From: DATCHW01 sp036508135
Lineage (GTDB): Bacteria; Bacteroidota; Ignavibacteria; Tepidaquicellales; Tepidaquicellaceae
Assembly: GCA_036508135.1 (NCBI GenBank)
Contig: DATCHW010000259.1
Location: forward strand, 1-64,000
Reading direction: 5' to 3'
Length of the DNA stretch: 64,000 nucleotides
Shown here: in pieces, positions 19,162 through 28,542 of the stretch
Layout of the letters: each line of letters opens with the position of its first letter
Numbering within the stretch: position 1 is the stretch's first letter
Notes under the pieces: model-generated
What the model saw: only the letters and a program-made list of their open reading frames with translations
Database searches by the model: none
What the model was told of the DNA's origin: nothing
Translations under genes and position numbers: made by a program

Positions 19162-22005
19162 ATGAAAAAAATTTTATTAATCTTGCTGATGTTAATTTCG
19201 GCAAACGTTACATTAGCGCAAACACTCACGGGTTCTATATACGGTGTTGTAAAGGACTCATCGAGTGGAACATTAGAAGGGGTTACTCTTAAACTGAAAG
19301 GAACATATTTGGGAGCTGTAACAGATTTAAATGGTAAATATGAGATTAAGAATATTCCGAGTGGTTCATATACAATGCAAGTAGATTATATCGGTTTTAA
19401 GACAGTTGAATATACTGATGTTCAAATTAATGATAATGAGAAGAAAGAAATGAACATTCAATTGAAAATTACATCGTATACAGTTGATCAGGAAATTGTA
19501 GTTATTGGTGAAAGACCGTTGCTTGATATTGAGGAAACTTCAAGCCGGCATATTATGTCGAGCGATGATATTTCGAAAACAAATGTCGTGAACGTTAAAG
19601 ATATTGTAACGAATCAGGCAGGGGTTGTTCAAAGTGATAATGAGCTTTATATAAGAGGAGGACGAAATTATGAAAATTCTTTCCTACTGGATGGTGTAAA
19701 TGTTCAGGATCCTTTGTCTGGAACCGGCTTCGGACTTCAATTATCTGCAAATTCATTGGAAGAAGTAGAAGTTATAACCGGAGGATATAATGCAGAATAT
19801 GGCCAAGCTACAAGTGGAGTTGTAACAGCAAGAACAAAAGAAGGAAGATATAGTGAATATAATTTTTATATTTCGTATTCAAAAGATAATTTCGGGAAGA
19901 ATAAAAATGACGGAGGCAGCTTTAATACAGACATATTGGAAATGAATTTAGGAGGTCCGGAACCGATTACAAAATACCTTTTTAAAGCATTGAAAATTAA
20001 ACCACCCGGCGAAATTACTTTTTTTGCCAATTTCTTTATGGGTTTATCCGACGGTTTTTATATTAACAGATTAAAATCTGAAAATTTATATAACGACGGA
20101 GCAGGAAAAGCAAATAAAGTTTTCTCTTCTATTTTTGGAGGAACAAGGTTTGCTCCCAGACAAGATAACAACTGGTATTGGCTCGGAAAAGTGACATGGA
20201 AATTTACTCCTCAAATGAAACTTACATATTCATTTAATCAATCAGTTGCAATAAATCAAAGTTCAACTTCATTGCAATCAAACCTTGAATATGTTGAACC
20301 TTCACCGGGATATCAGTATAATTTTCAGGAATTGATGGATAATGCAAATACATACACTTCGAATACAATGATAAACACTCTGACATGGACTCATACAACA
20401 AGTGCAAAATCATATTATGAAATAAAATTGAATCGATTTTATACAAATTTAAGGGTTGATGCGAATGGTACAAACTGGAATCAATATAACGAACCTCTGG
20501 ATTTAATCAAACCTCCTTTTATATACGTTCATACAAATGATTCACTAAATAGCTGGACATTAGTTCCCGGAAATGGTTTTTATGATATTGGAAATCCATA
20601 TACCTGGCATGACCATTATGTTATTGAAAATTCTATAAGAGGTGATATTACAAACAACTTCACATCTAAAAGCAAACTTAAAGCAGGTTTTGAAGCAAGT
20701 TTTCAGGAAATGCAGTTAATTGATATTTATCAACCGTGGATTAAACCAATGGGACTTAACAATGATGTTTATAGAGTATTTCCTGCATTTGGTGGATTAT
20801 ATGCCCAGCATTCTCTTCAGTTTAAGGGTATGATTTTAAATTATGGATTAAGATTCGATTACTGGTTCCCCGGAAAATTTGTAGATGATGCCGTTAAAAA
20901 TCCTGAGGTTGTAACTATACCGGATGAAGTCAGGAAAAATTATATGGATCATACATACGATTTTTTCGGAAGACGATGGAAAGGGAGAATTTCTCCAAGA
21001 CTTGGAATATCACATCCAATAACCAACAATCAGACATTGTTTTTTTCGTACGGACATTTTAATAAGCGACCCAAACCGCAATTTGTTTACGCAAAGTTAA
21101 ATCCTCAGACTGCGAAATCAACATTTCAAAAATTTGGTAATCCCGATCTTAATCCTGAAACAACAGTTTCTTACGAACTCGGAATCAGAAATCAATTTAC
21201 AAATGATGATGTGTTGACTATTACTGCTTACTATAAAAATATTTATGATTATGTCTCGACCAAAAGTATTATTATAAATAGTGGCAGATATCTCGGTAAA
21301 TCATTCGTAAGTTATTTTAATCAGGATTATGCAAGGACAAGAGGGATTGAAGTCGAATATAAGAAAAGAATCGGACAATGGTTTAACGGAACGTTTAATT
21401 TTACTTATTCTGTTGCGACCGGTAAGAGTTCTTCATCTGATGCCGGTTTTCTCGTTGTTTCGCAAGGTGTCCAGGAATCTATAGGCGAAAACTTCCTGTC
21501 ATGGGACAGACCATTCCAGGGGAGTGCTAATTTATTTTTTAGTATAGAAAAGGGAAAAGGTATTTTTGGATTCGGAAGGAATATATTAGATAATATAAAT
21601 ATTAAAACAAAAATTTTCTTTCAATCAGGGAAAAGATATACTCCTCAGTTATTTGAAGGATATTTAGAAAACGGCAGACCACTTTATGAATCAGATTATA
21701 ATAATATATATGGAAACATCGGTGATAATTGGTTTTATATTGATTTCGACATTGATAAATATATAGATTTATGGGGTATTAGTTGTATAATTAATTTTGG
21801 TGTCAGGAATCTCCTTAATAATAAAAACTCAGCAATAATTGATCCCGTAACAGGCAGGGCTTATGAATTTGGAGATCCGACTCCAAATGGCTGGAATGAT
21901 CCTCTTTATCCGGATTTACAAGCCCCTGTGGATCCATATCCGTTTAATCCGGCTAGATATTTAGCACCAAGACAAATTAAATTTGGCATTTCACTTAAGT
22001 TTTAA
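19162..22005 (+). CDS. TonB-dependent outer-membrane receptor with carboxypeptidase-regulatory-like domain
   Basis: 947 aa. A signal peptide (about residues 1-20) is followed by a CarboxypepD_reg-like beta-sandwich (GSIYGVVKDSSSGTLEGVTLKLKG ... YEIKNIPSGSYTM). A plug domain comes next (VKDIVTNQAGV ... LYIRGGRNYENSFLLDGV; VEVITGGYNAEYGQATSGVV), then a 22-strand-type barrel ending in FGISLKF, with the terminal Phe recognised by the BAM machinery. It imports a substrate by TonB/ExbBD energy; specificity is not predictable. It sits upstream of PorV and an NHL lipoprotein on the same strand. Confidence 0.9.
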   Translation: MKKILLILLMLISANVTLAQTLTGSIYGVVKDSSSGTLEGVTLKLKGTYLGAVTDLNGKYEIKNIPSGSYTMQVDYIGFKTVEYTDVQINDNEKKEMNIQLKITSYTVDQEIVVIGERPLLDIEETSSRHIMSSDDISKTNVVNVKDIVTNQAGVVQSDNELYIRGGRNYENSFLLDGVNVQDPLSGTGFGLQLSANSLEEVEVITGGYNAEYGQATSGVVTARTKEGRYSEYNFYISYSKDNFGKNKNDGGSFNTDILEMNLGGPEPITKYLFKALKIKPPGEITFFANFFMGLSDGFYINRLKSENLYNDGAGKANKVFSSIFGGTRFAPRQDNNWYWLGKVTWKFTPQMKLTYSFNQSVAINQSSTSLQSNLEYVEPSPGYQYNFQELMDNANTYTSNTMINTLTWTHTTSAKSYYEIKLNRFYTNLRVDANGTNWNQYNEPLDLIKPPFIYVHTNDSLNSWTLVPGNGFYDIGNPYTWHDHYVIENSIRGDITNNFTSKSKLKAGFEASFQEMQLIDIYQPWIKPMGLNNDVYRVFPAFGGLYAQHSLQFKGMILNYGLRFDYWFPGKFVDDAVKNPEVVTIPDEVRKNYMDHTYDFFGRRWKGRISPRLGISHPITNNQTLFFSYGHFNKRPKPQFVYAKLNPQTAKSTFQKFGNPDLNPETTVSYELGIRNQFTNDDVLTITAYYKNIYDYVSTKSIIINSGRYLGKSFVSYFNQDYARTRGIEVEYKKRIGQWFNGTFNFTYSVATGKSSSSDAGFLVVSQGVQESIGENFLSWDRPFQGSANLFFSIEKGKGIFGFGRNILDNINIKTKIFFQSGKRYTPQLFEGYLENGRPLYESDYNNIYGNIGDNWFYIDFDIDKYIDLWGISCIINFGVRNLLNNKNSAIIDPVTGRAYEFGDPTPNGWNDPLYPDLQAPVDPYPFNPARYLAPRQIKFGISLKF

Positions 22006-22023
22006 TGTTAAAGGGTAAATTAA

Positions 22024-23040
22024 TTGAAAAAATTAAATAAGATATTTTATAAGATTTTTTATGTTTTTATAACCATTGCATTACTTTTCATATGCGAAAA
22101 AAATGTTCAAGCTCAACTTATACCTAATTTAGGAGGGCAAAGGACAGGGACAGCTTCGTTGCAATTTCTAAAAATTGGTAATGGGGCAAGAGGTACGGGT
22201 ATGGGAGAATCATTTACTGCAGTGGCTAATGATATATCGGCATTATGCTACAATCCCGCGGGTTTAGTTCAGTTTAAAGAAAACGGAGTAATTTTTTCGC
22301 ATACGGAATGGTTCGTCGATACAAGACTCGAATATTTTGGAGGTGTATATCATTTCGGAAGCAATGCCATCGGAATAGGTGTTACTTCTCTCAGAACCGA
22401 GGATATGAAAATTACTACAGAATTTCAACCCGAAGGTACCGGCTCATATTTCAGATTTTCCGATATTGCTATTGGATTAAGCTTTGCTAGGCAGATGACT
22501 ACTCAGTTTTCATTTGGTGCAACTGTAAAATACGTTGAAGAAACCCTAGGGGAACTTAAAACGAGAACCATATTGGGTGATCTTGCAACATATTATATGA
22601 CAGGGTTAGGTACTTCCCGGTTTGCTGTGATGATTTCAAATTTCGGAGGTCAAGTTAAACCTTCGGGATCTGTTAATTTGTTAGAAGGGAGAACAGTAAA
22701 CGACTTTCAGAGTTTTCCCCCTCCGACAGTATTTAAAATCGGATTTGCTTTTGAGCCATTGTTAAATGAAACTAATAGAATTACTACAAGCATTCAATTA
22801 AATAGTCCTAATGATAATAAAGAAAATTTAAACATAGGGGCAGAATATGCTTATAAGGACTTTCTCTTTTTCAGAGGTGGTTATAAATTCAATGTCGACG
22901 CAGAAAGTTTTTCTGCCGGAGCCGGATTAAAATTTCCAATTTCCTTTGCAAAGGCAAGTTTAGATTATTCTGTCAGCAGATATAAAGAACTTGGATTTAC
23001 TCACAGGTTATCTATGAATATATTATTTCCGCATAAATAA
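22024..23040 (+). CDS. PorV/PorQ-family outer-membrane protein
   Basis: 338 aa with a signal peptide ending near VQAQ. The diagnostic start of the mature protein is present: GTASLQFLKIGNGARGTGMG, ESFTAVANDISALCYNPAGL. These features place it in the PorV/PorQ (FadL-like barrel) family that shuttles or anchors type IX secretion cargo. The start used is TTG; no ATG lies in frame nearby upstream. The neighbourhood encodes several T9SS-type cargo proteins, consistent with a role in their secretion. Confidence 0.85.
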   Translation: MKKLNKIFYKIFYVFITIALLFICEKNVQAQLIPNLGGQRTGTASLQFLKIGNGARGTGMGESFTAVANDISALCYNPAGLVQFKENGVIFSHTEWFVDTRLEYFGGVYHFGSNAIGIGVTSLRTEDMKITTEFQPEGTGSYFRFSDIAIGLSFARQMTTQFSFGATVKYVEETLGELKTRTILGDLATYYMTGLGTSRFAVMISNFGGQVKPSGSVNLLEGRTVNDFQSFPPPTVFKIGFAFEPLLNETNRITTSIQLNSPNDNKENLNIGAEYAYKDFLFFRGGYKFNVDAESFSAGAGLKFPISFAKASLDYSVSRYKELGFTHRLSMNILFPHK

Positions 23041-23052
23041 AGAATTTTAATT

Positions 23053-24156
23053 ATGAAAATGAAAAAAAATAATTTTGTTCGCTGGATTGTTCTAATAACA
23101 ATATTTATTTCCACGTATATCTTATCCGGATGCGGTGATAAACTAGACCTTGCTCAGTTTCCGATTACAAACAACGGAACAGTGAACGTCAGCGATACGG
23201 TTTACGTACAGCAATATCCGGCTTGGTATCAGTTTAATAATCCTGAAGACATTCTCGTCGGTAAAGAGCCATTGATTTATGTCGCTGATACAAAGAATAA
23301 TACCGTTGTCCAGTTAGATTTGTCAGGTGGGATAATAAGTTCTAAAAATTTTGGTACGAACGTATTTCCAAAAAAAATTGCACAGGATGGAAATTTTGAT
23401 TTATTGGTAATTTGTGATTCTATAACAAATGTAGATACTATTTCTCTTGTTTATCGTCTGAAAATGGTAGCAGGTGGAGGTATTATAGGTAATGCTCCGG
23501 TTTTCACTTTGATATCAAGTTTATATCCAACTCCTAATACAAGTAAATTTAGAAAATTCAAAGGAATTTCTGTCTTTCCTGATAATTCTTATATTATAAC
23601 AAGAATTGGTCCTGGCGACCCGATAGGTATTGATCCGGGAAATGCTATAATTAAATTAAAGGGAATTGAATTTATTACACATGTAGAAAAGCTTACAGGT
23701 TTCCAAATATCAGGAAATAGTTTTTATTCTATAGAAAATACTTCGGGTATTACTGTTGCTAAAAACAGTTCGGCTGATTTTATTATTGCTAGGAATACTC
23801 CTGATACTGTTTCATTAAATAAAGTTATTTGGTTTAATTATAATTCTTCGAGTGGTGCTTATGACCCTAAATTTACTTCGCCCATGCAGGATATAGTTAA
23901 TACTAAATTCGGAACTCCGAATGGAATTGCTCAAGATGTAAACTCGAATGTTTATGTGATAGATGCTTTACGCAATCATTTATATAAATTTAATAGTGCA
24001 GGATTATTGCTTGTTGAATCTTTCGGATACTTTGGAAGTGGTGATGGTCAGTTCAATTCGCCTATGGGAGTTGCACATTTCAATAAAGTTTTATACATAG
24101 CCGATACTCAGAATAATAGAATTGTAAGATTTAAACTTTCTACCGATTTAAACTAA
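23053..24156 (+). CDS. NHL-repeat/beta-propeller lipoprotein
   Basis: 367 aa. Signal peptide and lipobox (IFISTYILSGC, Cys about 27) indicate a lipoprotein. The protein contains NHL-type repeat units (QFNNPEDILVGKEPLIYVAD; FGTPNGIAQDVNSNVYVID; QFNSPMGVAHFNKVLYIADT), typical of six-bladed propellers involved in binding rather than catalysis. It starts 12 bp after PorV, so it is probably cotranscribed with it and the TonB receptor. The next gene begins 6 bp later. Confidence 0.8.
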   Translation: MKMKKNNFVRWIVLITIFISTYILSGCGDKLDLAQFPITNNGTVNVSDTVYVQQYPAWYQFNNPEDILVGKEPLIYVADTKNNTVVQLDLSGGIISSKNFGTNVFPKKIAQDGNFDLLVICDSITNVDTISLVYRLKMVAGGGIIGNAPVFTLISSLYPTPNTSKFRKFKGISVFPDNSYIITRIGPGDPIGIDPGNAIIKLKGIEFITHVEKLTGFQISGNSFYSIENTSGITVAKNSSADFIIARNTPDTVSLNKVIWFNYNSSSGAYDPKFTSPMQDIVNTKFGTPNGIAQDVNSNVYVIDALRNHLYKFNSAGLLLVESFGYFGSGDGQFNSPMGVAHFNKVLYIADTQNNRIVRFKLSTDLN

Positions 24157-24162
24157 AATATA

Positions 24163-25956
24163 TTGGCAAAGGAAAAGAAGAAATCGGCTAAACAAGAGGT
24201 AGTTAATTATGATGAGAAACCTCTTTTTAACTACGGACTTCTTGCTGTCTTTTTCATCTTTCTGATTTTCTTTACTACCTTTAAAATTACCGGTGATGAT
24301 GATGTTTTCTGGCATCTCGCAACAGGTAGGTACATAATAGAAACGGGGAGTGTACCGGCAACTGATGTTTTCGGATTTATAACACAAGGACAGAAATGGA
24401 TGCCTTTCGAATGGGGGTGGGATATACTTACATATTCAGTTTACAATATTGCAGGCTATATTGGTTTGTCAATTTTAAGAACTTTATTACTTATAATCGT
24501 ATTTTCTGTCTTTTTGTTGATTCTGAGGAAGTTTAAAGTAAATTATAATCTGGTTATTTTAGCATTAATTACACTTTTATTCTCTATAATTGACAGATTA
24601 ACCCCACGCCCGCATCTGATGTCCTACGTATTTTTTGCATTAACTTTATATATCCTAATACAATACAGGTATTTTAAAAGAGATAATTATAAAATACTCT
24701 TTTTCCTTCCTTTAATATTTCTTTTCTGGGCTAATACTCATATGGGAATAATTGCCGGGATACTCTTATTAGGAGTTTATGTATCTTCTGAATTAATTTC
24801 TTATTTTTCATCCAATTCTTCTAAAAATACTGAAATAAGAAATTTAAATAAACCGGAAATCGTAAGATTATTGATGATTTTTATTGCATGCCTGCTTGTA
24901 ATGCTCATTAACCCAAATGGAATTGCAACTTATATTTATGCATACGACCACACGAAAATGAAAATGCTTGAAACCGTTAATGAATGGGTTTCTCCTTTTA
25001 GCGAAAAATATACTGATAGTTTTGTTTCATACCTATATAAAGGATTTCTATTTTCAGGCATACTGGTATTATATTATGCTTTTAAAAAGAAGGATTTATT
25101 TTTAGGATTGTTATACATCGTATTTGCGGTATATTCTGTAAGAGCGATGAGATTTACTGTGGATTATATTCTTGTTATGTTTTGTTTTACAATAATTTCG
25201 ATAGACTATTTGTCGGGAAAGGTGAATTCTCGGAAATTAAAAAAATATTTTTCAATCAACCCTGTACCAAAACTAATAATTTCGGCAGCTCTGATTTTAC
25301 TTATATTTCCGGTAAAAGATGATAGTTTATATCTAAAATTTTTAAAATATTACAGGGTTACCGGATTTGGAATAAATTCCGATTTTATTCCAACTCAAAT
25401 GTTTAGTTTTATAAAAGAAAATAAAATTAATGAGATAGGGGAACGACCCTTTAATCACTTCGGAACAGGTGGATTTTTAATATGGAATTTTCCTGCTTCA
25501 AAGAATTTTATAGACAGCAGGAATCTTAATGATTCAATATTTTTTGAGTATAATACAATTATAGGAAAAAAACCCGGCTTTGAAAAGAAATTTAAAGACT
25601 ATAATTTTGACTATGTCATATATTTAGCCCCGGATTTAATCAGAATGCCCGAGGAAATGGAGCAGACTATAATATCATATTTGTCAAAAAATTCTAATGA
25701 TTGGAAACTGGTATTCTGGGATGATAAATCTTTCCTTTGGGTAAAGAATTTGCCGAAGTTTAAAGATTTGATTGATAAGTATGAGTATAAATATATGACA
25801 CCGTATAATTATGCATATAATAAGCCTGTGTTAGAGAAGGGGATTAATGAGGATTTACCTACTTTGAAGAAAGAAATTGACAGGAAAATGGCTGAAGATC
25901 CAAATGGCATTGTGATTAGTTCTGCGATGAAGATTTATGGGAATAGAATAAAGTAG
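24163..25956 (+). CDS. Polytopic membrane protein, possibly GT-C-like
   Basis: 597 aa, TTG start 6 bp after the preceding stop. About 10-11 hydrophobic helices fill residues 20-420, followed by a hydrophilic periplasmic C-terminal region. The first loop has GDDDVFWHLATGRYI and WMPFEWGWD. Acidic pairs followed by W-H-L in the first exoplasmic loop are seen in GT-C glycosyltransferases, so it may transfer sugars from a lipid carrier; this is weak. Another possibility is an uncharacterised transport or assembly protein. It ends the envelope operon that starts with the lipoprotein at 17694. Confidence 0.6.
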   Translation: MAKEKKKSAKQEVVNYDEKPLFNYGLLAVFFIFLIFFTTFKITGDDDVFWHLATGRYIIETGSVPATDVFGFITQGQKWMPFEWGWDILTYSVYNIAGYIGLSILRTLLLIIVFSVFLLILRKFKVNYNLVILALITLLFSIIDRLTPRPHLMSYVFFALTLYILIQYRYFKRDNYKILFFLPLIFLFWANTHMGIIAGILLLGVYVSSELISYFSSNSSKNTEIRNLNKPEIVRLLMIFIACLLVMLINPNGIATYIYAYDHTKMKMLETVNEWVSPFSEKYTDSFVSYLYKGFLFSGILVLYYAFKKKDLFLGLLYIVFAVYSVRAMRFTVDYILVMFCFTIISIDYLSGKVNSRKLKKYFSINPVPKLIISAALILLIFPVKDDSLYLKFLKYYRVTGFGINSDFIPTQMFSFIKENKINEIGERPFNHFGTGGFLIWNFPASKNFIDSRNLNDSIFFEYNTIIGKKPGFEKKFKDYNFDYVIYLAPDLIRMPEEMEQTIISYLSKNSNDWKLVFWDDKSFLWVKNLPKFKDLIDKYEYKYMTPYNYAYNKPVLEKGINEDLPTLKKEIDRKMAEDPNGIVISSAMKIYGNRIK

Positions 25957-26099
25957 TAAATTTGGAATCGATTTATAGTTATTTTTTGTTTTATTTGGCT
26001 TAGTAAGAAGATTTATTTGAGTTATTAATGGATTTAGTTTTTGTTTTAATATAATTAGTTTAGTATAAAATAAATTTATAAATTTAAATAATTAATGTT

Positions 26100-28469
26100 A
26101 TGTTCAAGAAATCAATCATATTAGTAATTTTGCTGGTTTTAGTCAGCAGTGTTTATAGTCAGGTTATTACACTTGACTCTTTAAGAAAACAAGACGCAAA
26201 TGGTGTTCCTTTATTATTAGGTCAAACAGTAACCGTTCAGGGCGTTGTAACAACGCAAGGTGAACTTGGTCCTCCTTTAGTTTATCTGCAAAGTTCTACA
26301 GCGGGTACAGCCGCATATGACGCAATATTCGGTGCAGGTGTTGTCAGAGGTGATAGTGTTCAGGTTACAGGTTTAGTAACAAATTACAATGGTTTGACAG
26401 AACTTCAACCTATAAGTGCTTTTAATGTAATTTCAACAGGAAAAACTACAACTCCAGTTGTAGTGACTCCGACTCAAGCGAGAGAAACCGGTGAACTGTA
26501 TGAAAGTAGGTTGATTAAGATAAATGGAATAACAGCAGTAAAAACTACTGCCGGAGTTATCGCAACAAGCTGGACAACATCATCTTCGGGAACAAATTAT
26601 AGAATATTTGTTGGTACAGACTCAGTGGATATTAGAATTTATACATCAACAAATATTGCTAACACAATTATTCCGCCGTATCCATTTTCAGTAACAGCTC
26701 TTGAAAGTCAATATAAGACATCTTCGCCTTATTTTGGTGGATATCAAATAATTCCAAGAGATCTTAATGATATAATTACAGCGGCAGTTGGTCCGATAAT
26801 TTCAACAGTTCCTTTAGAGTCAGCAATCAATCCAACAAGCATAACGTTGACTTTTAATACATTAGCAGAAGGGGATACAAAGATAAAGTATTTTGTCTCT
26901 GATTCGCTCGGTCAACCGATAGTTTATACGGATTCATTGTACAATGCAACATTGGTAACAATGCATACGGCAACATTAACAAATTTAATACCGGGAAAAA
27001 TTTATTATGCACAGGTTTCATCTACAAATGGAGCGGGTACGAGTACATTTTCACCGAAATATTTTTCAACATCTTCACATTCGGCTTCAACAGGAAAGAT
27101 GGAAGCGTATTTTAATTATCCAACCGAACCATCAGTTGCCTTACCAAACAATTTAGCGAATGGCAGCGCAGATTTTCAAACAAGATTGATACAGAGAATA
27201 GATTCTACTCGGTATTCAATTGACTTAGCGATTTATTCTTTTAATGATTTAACTAATATAAGACAAGCGTTACTAAATGCATTTATACGTGGTGTGAAAA
27301 TAAGGATAGTATATGATTCAAGAACGATTCAAGCATTGATGCAGGAATTAATAAATGCCGGAATTAGAGTACAACAGCGTCCAACAGGTTCGGCATTGAT
27401 GCATAATAAGTTTTTTGTGTTTGATGGAAGAGATACAATAGCATCAGCATATTCGCATAAATGGGTATGGACAGGTTCAGCAAATATAACATACCAGCAA
27501 TTTTATCAGGATGTCCAGAATGTAATATTTATTCAGGATGAAGCATTGAGTCATACGTATACAAGAGAGTTTGAAGAAATGTGGGGTTCACACAATGATG
27601 TGAATAACCCAGCGAATGCAAAGTTTGGTACTGCTAAATTAGATAATACACCGCACTTGTTTAATATAAATGGAAAGAGATTAGATTGTTACTTCTCACC
27701 ATCAGATGATATTGCAACAAAAATTGAAAATTTGATAACAAATGAAACGCAACATTCAATTAATTTCTGCATATATTCGTTTACAAAATTTTCAATAGAA
27801 AATAAAATGCATGCTAAGTATAATCCTCCTACAGTAATGGTAAGAGGTGTATTTGACAGAAGCACAAACGGAAATATAACGAATGGTCCAGTTTACTTTG
27901 AAATGGCGGGATTAGGCGGAACAGTCTGGAATCCGACAGCAAAAGTATTTCTTGATAATTATAACACATCTTATTTATTCCATGATAAGTATATCTTAAT
28001 AGATGCTGAAACACCTTCAAGCAATCCTGCTGTTGAAACAGGTTCATATAATTTTTCAAATGCAGCATCTTACGATAATGATGAAAACGTAGTTATTATT
28101 TATGATTCATTAATAGCAAATCAATACTATCAGGATTTCGTGAAGCGTTTAACAGATGCGGGCGGAACGACAGATGTGAAACAAATCTCTGAAAATATTC
28201 CATCCGATTTCAATTTAATGCAAAATTATCCGAATCCGTTTAACCCGGTAACGAATATTGAGTTTTCTGTTTCAAAGCAAGCAAAAATATCTATAAAAAT
28301 TTGTAATGTATTAGGTCAGGAAATCATGACTTTGGTTAATGATAATTTCAACCCGGGAATTTATAATGTAAAGATGAATTCCGAAAAATTATCTTCAGGT
28401 ATATATTACTATACTATGTTTTCTGAAAACAATATTATAAAAACGCTAAAATTAACAGTAATTAAATAA
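26100..28469 (+). CDS. T9SS-secreted phospholipase D-family protein (nuclease or lipase)
   Basis: 789 aa with signal peptide (MFKKSIILVILLVLVSSVYS). Domain order: OB-like N-terminal region (residues about 20-220), a fibronectin-like module (about 230-330), and two phospholipase-D HKD half-sites. The first is MHNKFFVFDG with His435 and TGSANIT; the second is FHDKYILIDA with His628 and TGSYNFS. The type IX sorting tail contains LMQNYPNPFNPVTNIEFS and ends KTLKLTVIK. Both HKD motifs are intact, so one complete active site should form. Secreted PLD enzymes with OB domains are often nucleases that scavenge DNA, but phospholipid is not excluded. Single gene with its own upstream region. Confidence 0.82.
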   Translation: MFKKSIILVILLVLVSSVYSQVITLDSLRKQDANGVPLLLGQTVTVQGVVTTQGELGPPLVYLQSSTAGTAAYDAIFGAGVVRGDSVQVTGLVTNYNGLTELQPISAFNVISTGKTTTPVVVTPTQARETGELYESRLIKINGITAVKTTAGVIATSWTTSSSGTNYRIFVGTDSVDIRIYTSTNIANTIIPPYPFSVTALESQYKTSSPYFGGYQIIPRDLNDIITAAVGPIISTVPLESAINPTSITLTFNTLAEGDTKIKYFVSDSLGQPIVYTDSLYNATLVTMHTATLTNLIPGKIYYAQVSSTNGAGTSTFSPKYFSTSSHSASTGKMEAYFNYPTEPSVALPNNLANGSADFQTRLIQRIDSTRYSIDLAIYSFNDLTNIRQALLNAFIRGVKIRIVYDSRTIQALMQELINAGIRVQQRPTGSALMHNKFFVFDGRDTIASAYSHKWVWTGSANITYQQFYQDVQNVIFIQDEALSHTYTREFEEMWGSHNDVNNPANAKFGTAKLDNTPHLFNINGKRLDCYFSPSDDIATKIENLITNETQHSINFCIYSFTKFSIENKMHAKYNPPTVMVRGVFDRSTNGNITNGPVYFEMAGLGGTVWNPTAKVFLDNYNTSYLFHDKYILIDAETPSSNPAVETGSYNFSNAASYDNDENVVIIYDSLIANQYYQDFVKRLTDAGGTTDVKQISENIPSDFNLMQNYPNPFNPVTNIEFSVSKQAKISIKICNVLGQEIMTLVNDNFNPGIYNVKMNSEKLSSGIYYYTMFSENNIIKTLKLTVIK

Positions 28470-28498
28470 GTTTTTAAAGTTTTGTTTTTTCGAAATAA

Positions 28499-28531
28499 TT
28501 TGATTAAATTATAGTCTATAAACTATATTTT
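28499..28531 (+). promoter_or_regulatory. Candidate Bacteroidota-type promoter before the response regulator
   Basis: TTTG at 28499-28502 and TATATTTT at 28524-28531 are separated by 21 bp. They end 11 bp before the ATG of the response-regulator gene. This resembles the Bacteroidota sigma-A pattern (TTTG near -33, TAnnTTTG near -7). Weak because the last base is T rather than G and AT-rich DNA gives many such matches. Confidence 0.3.
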
Positions 28532-28542
28532 AATAATATTAT

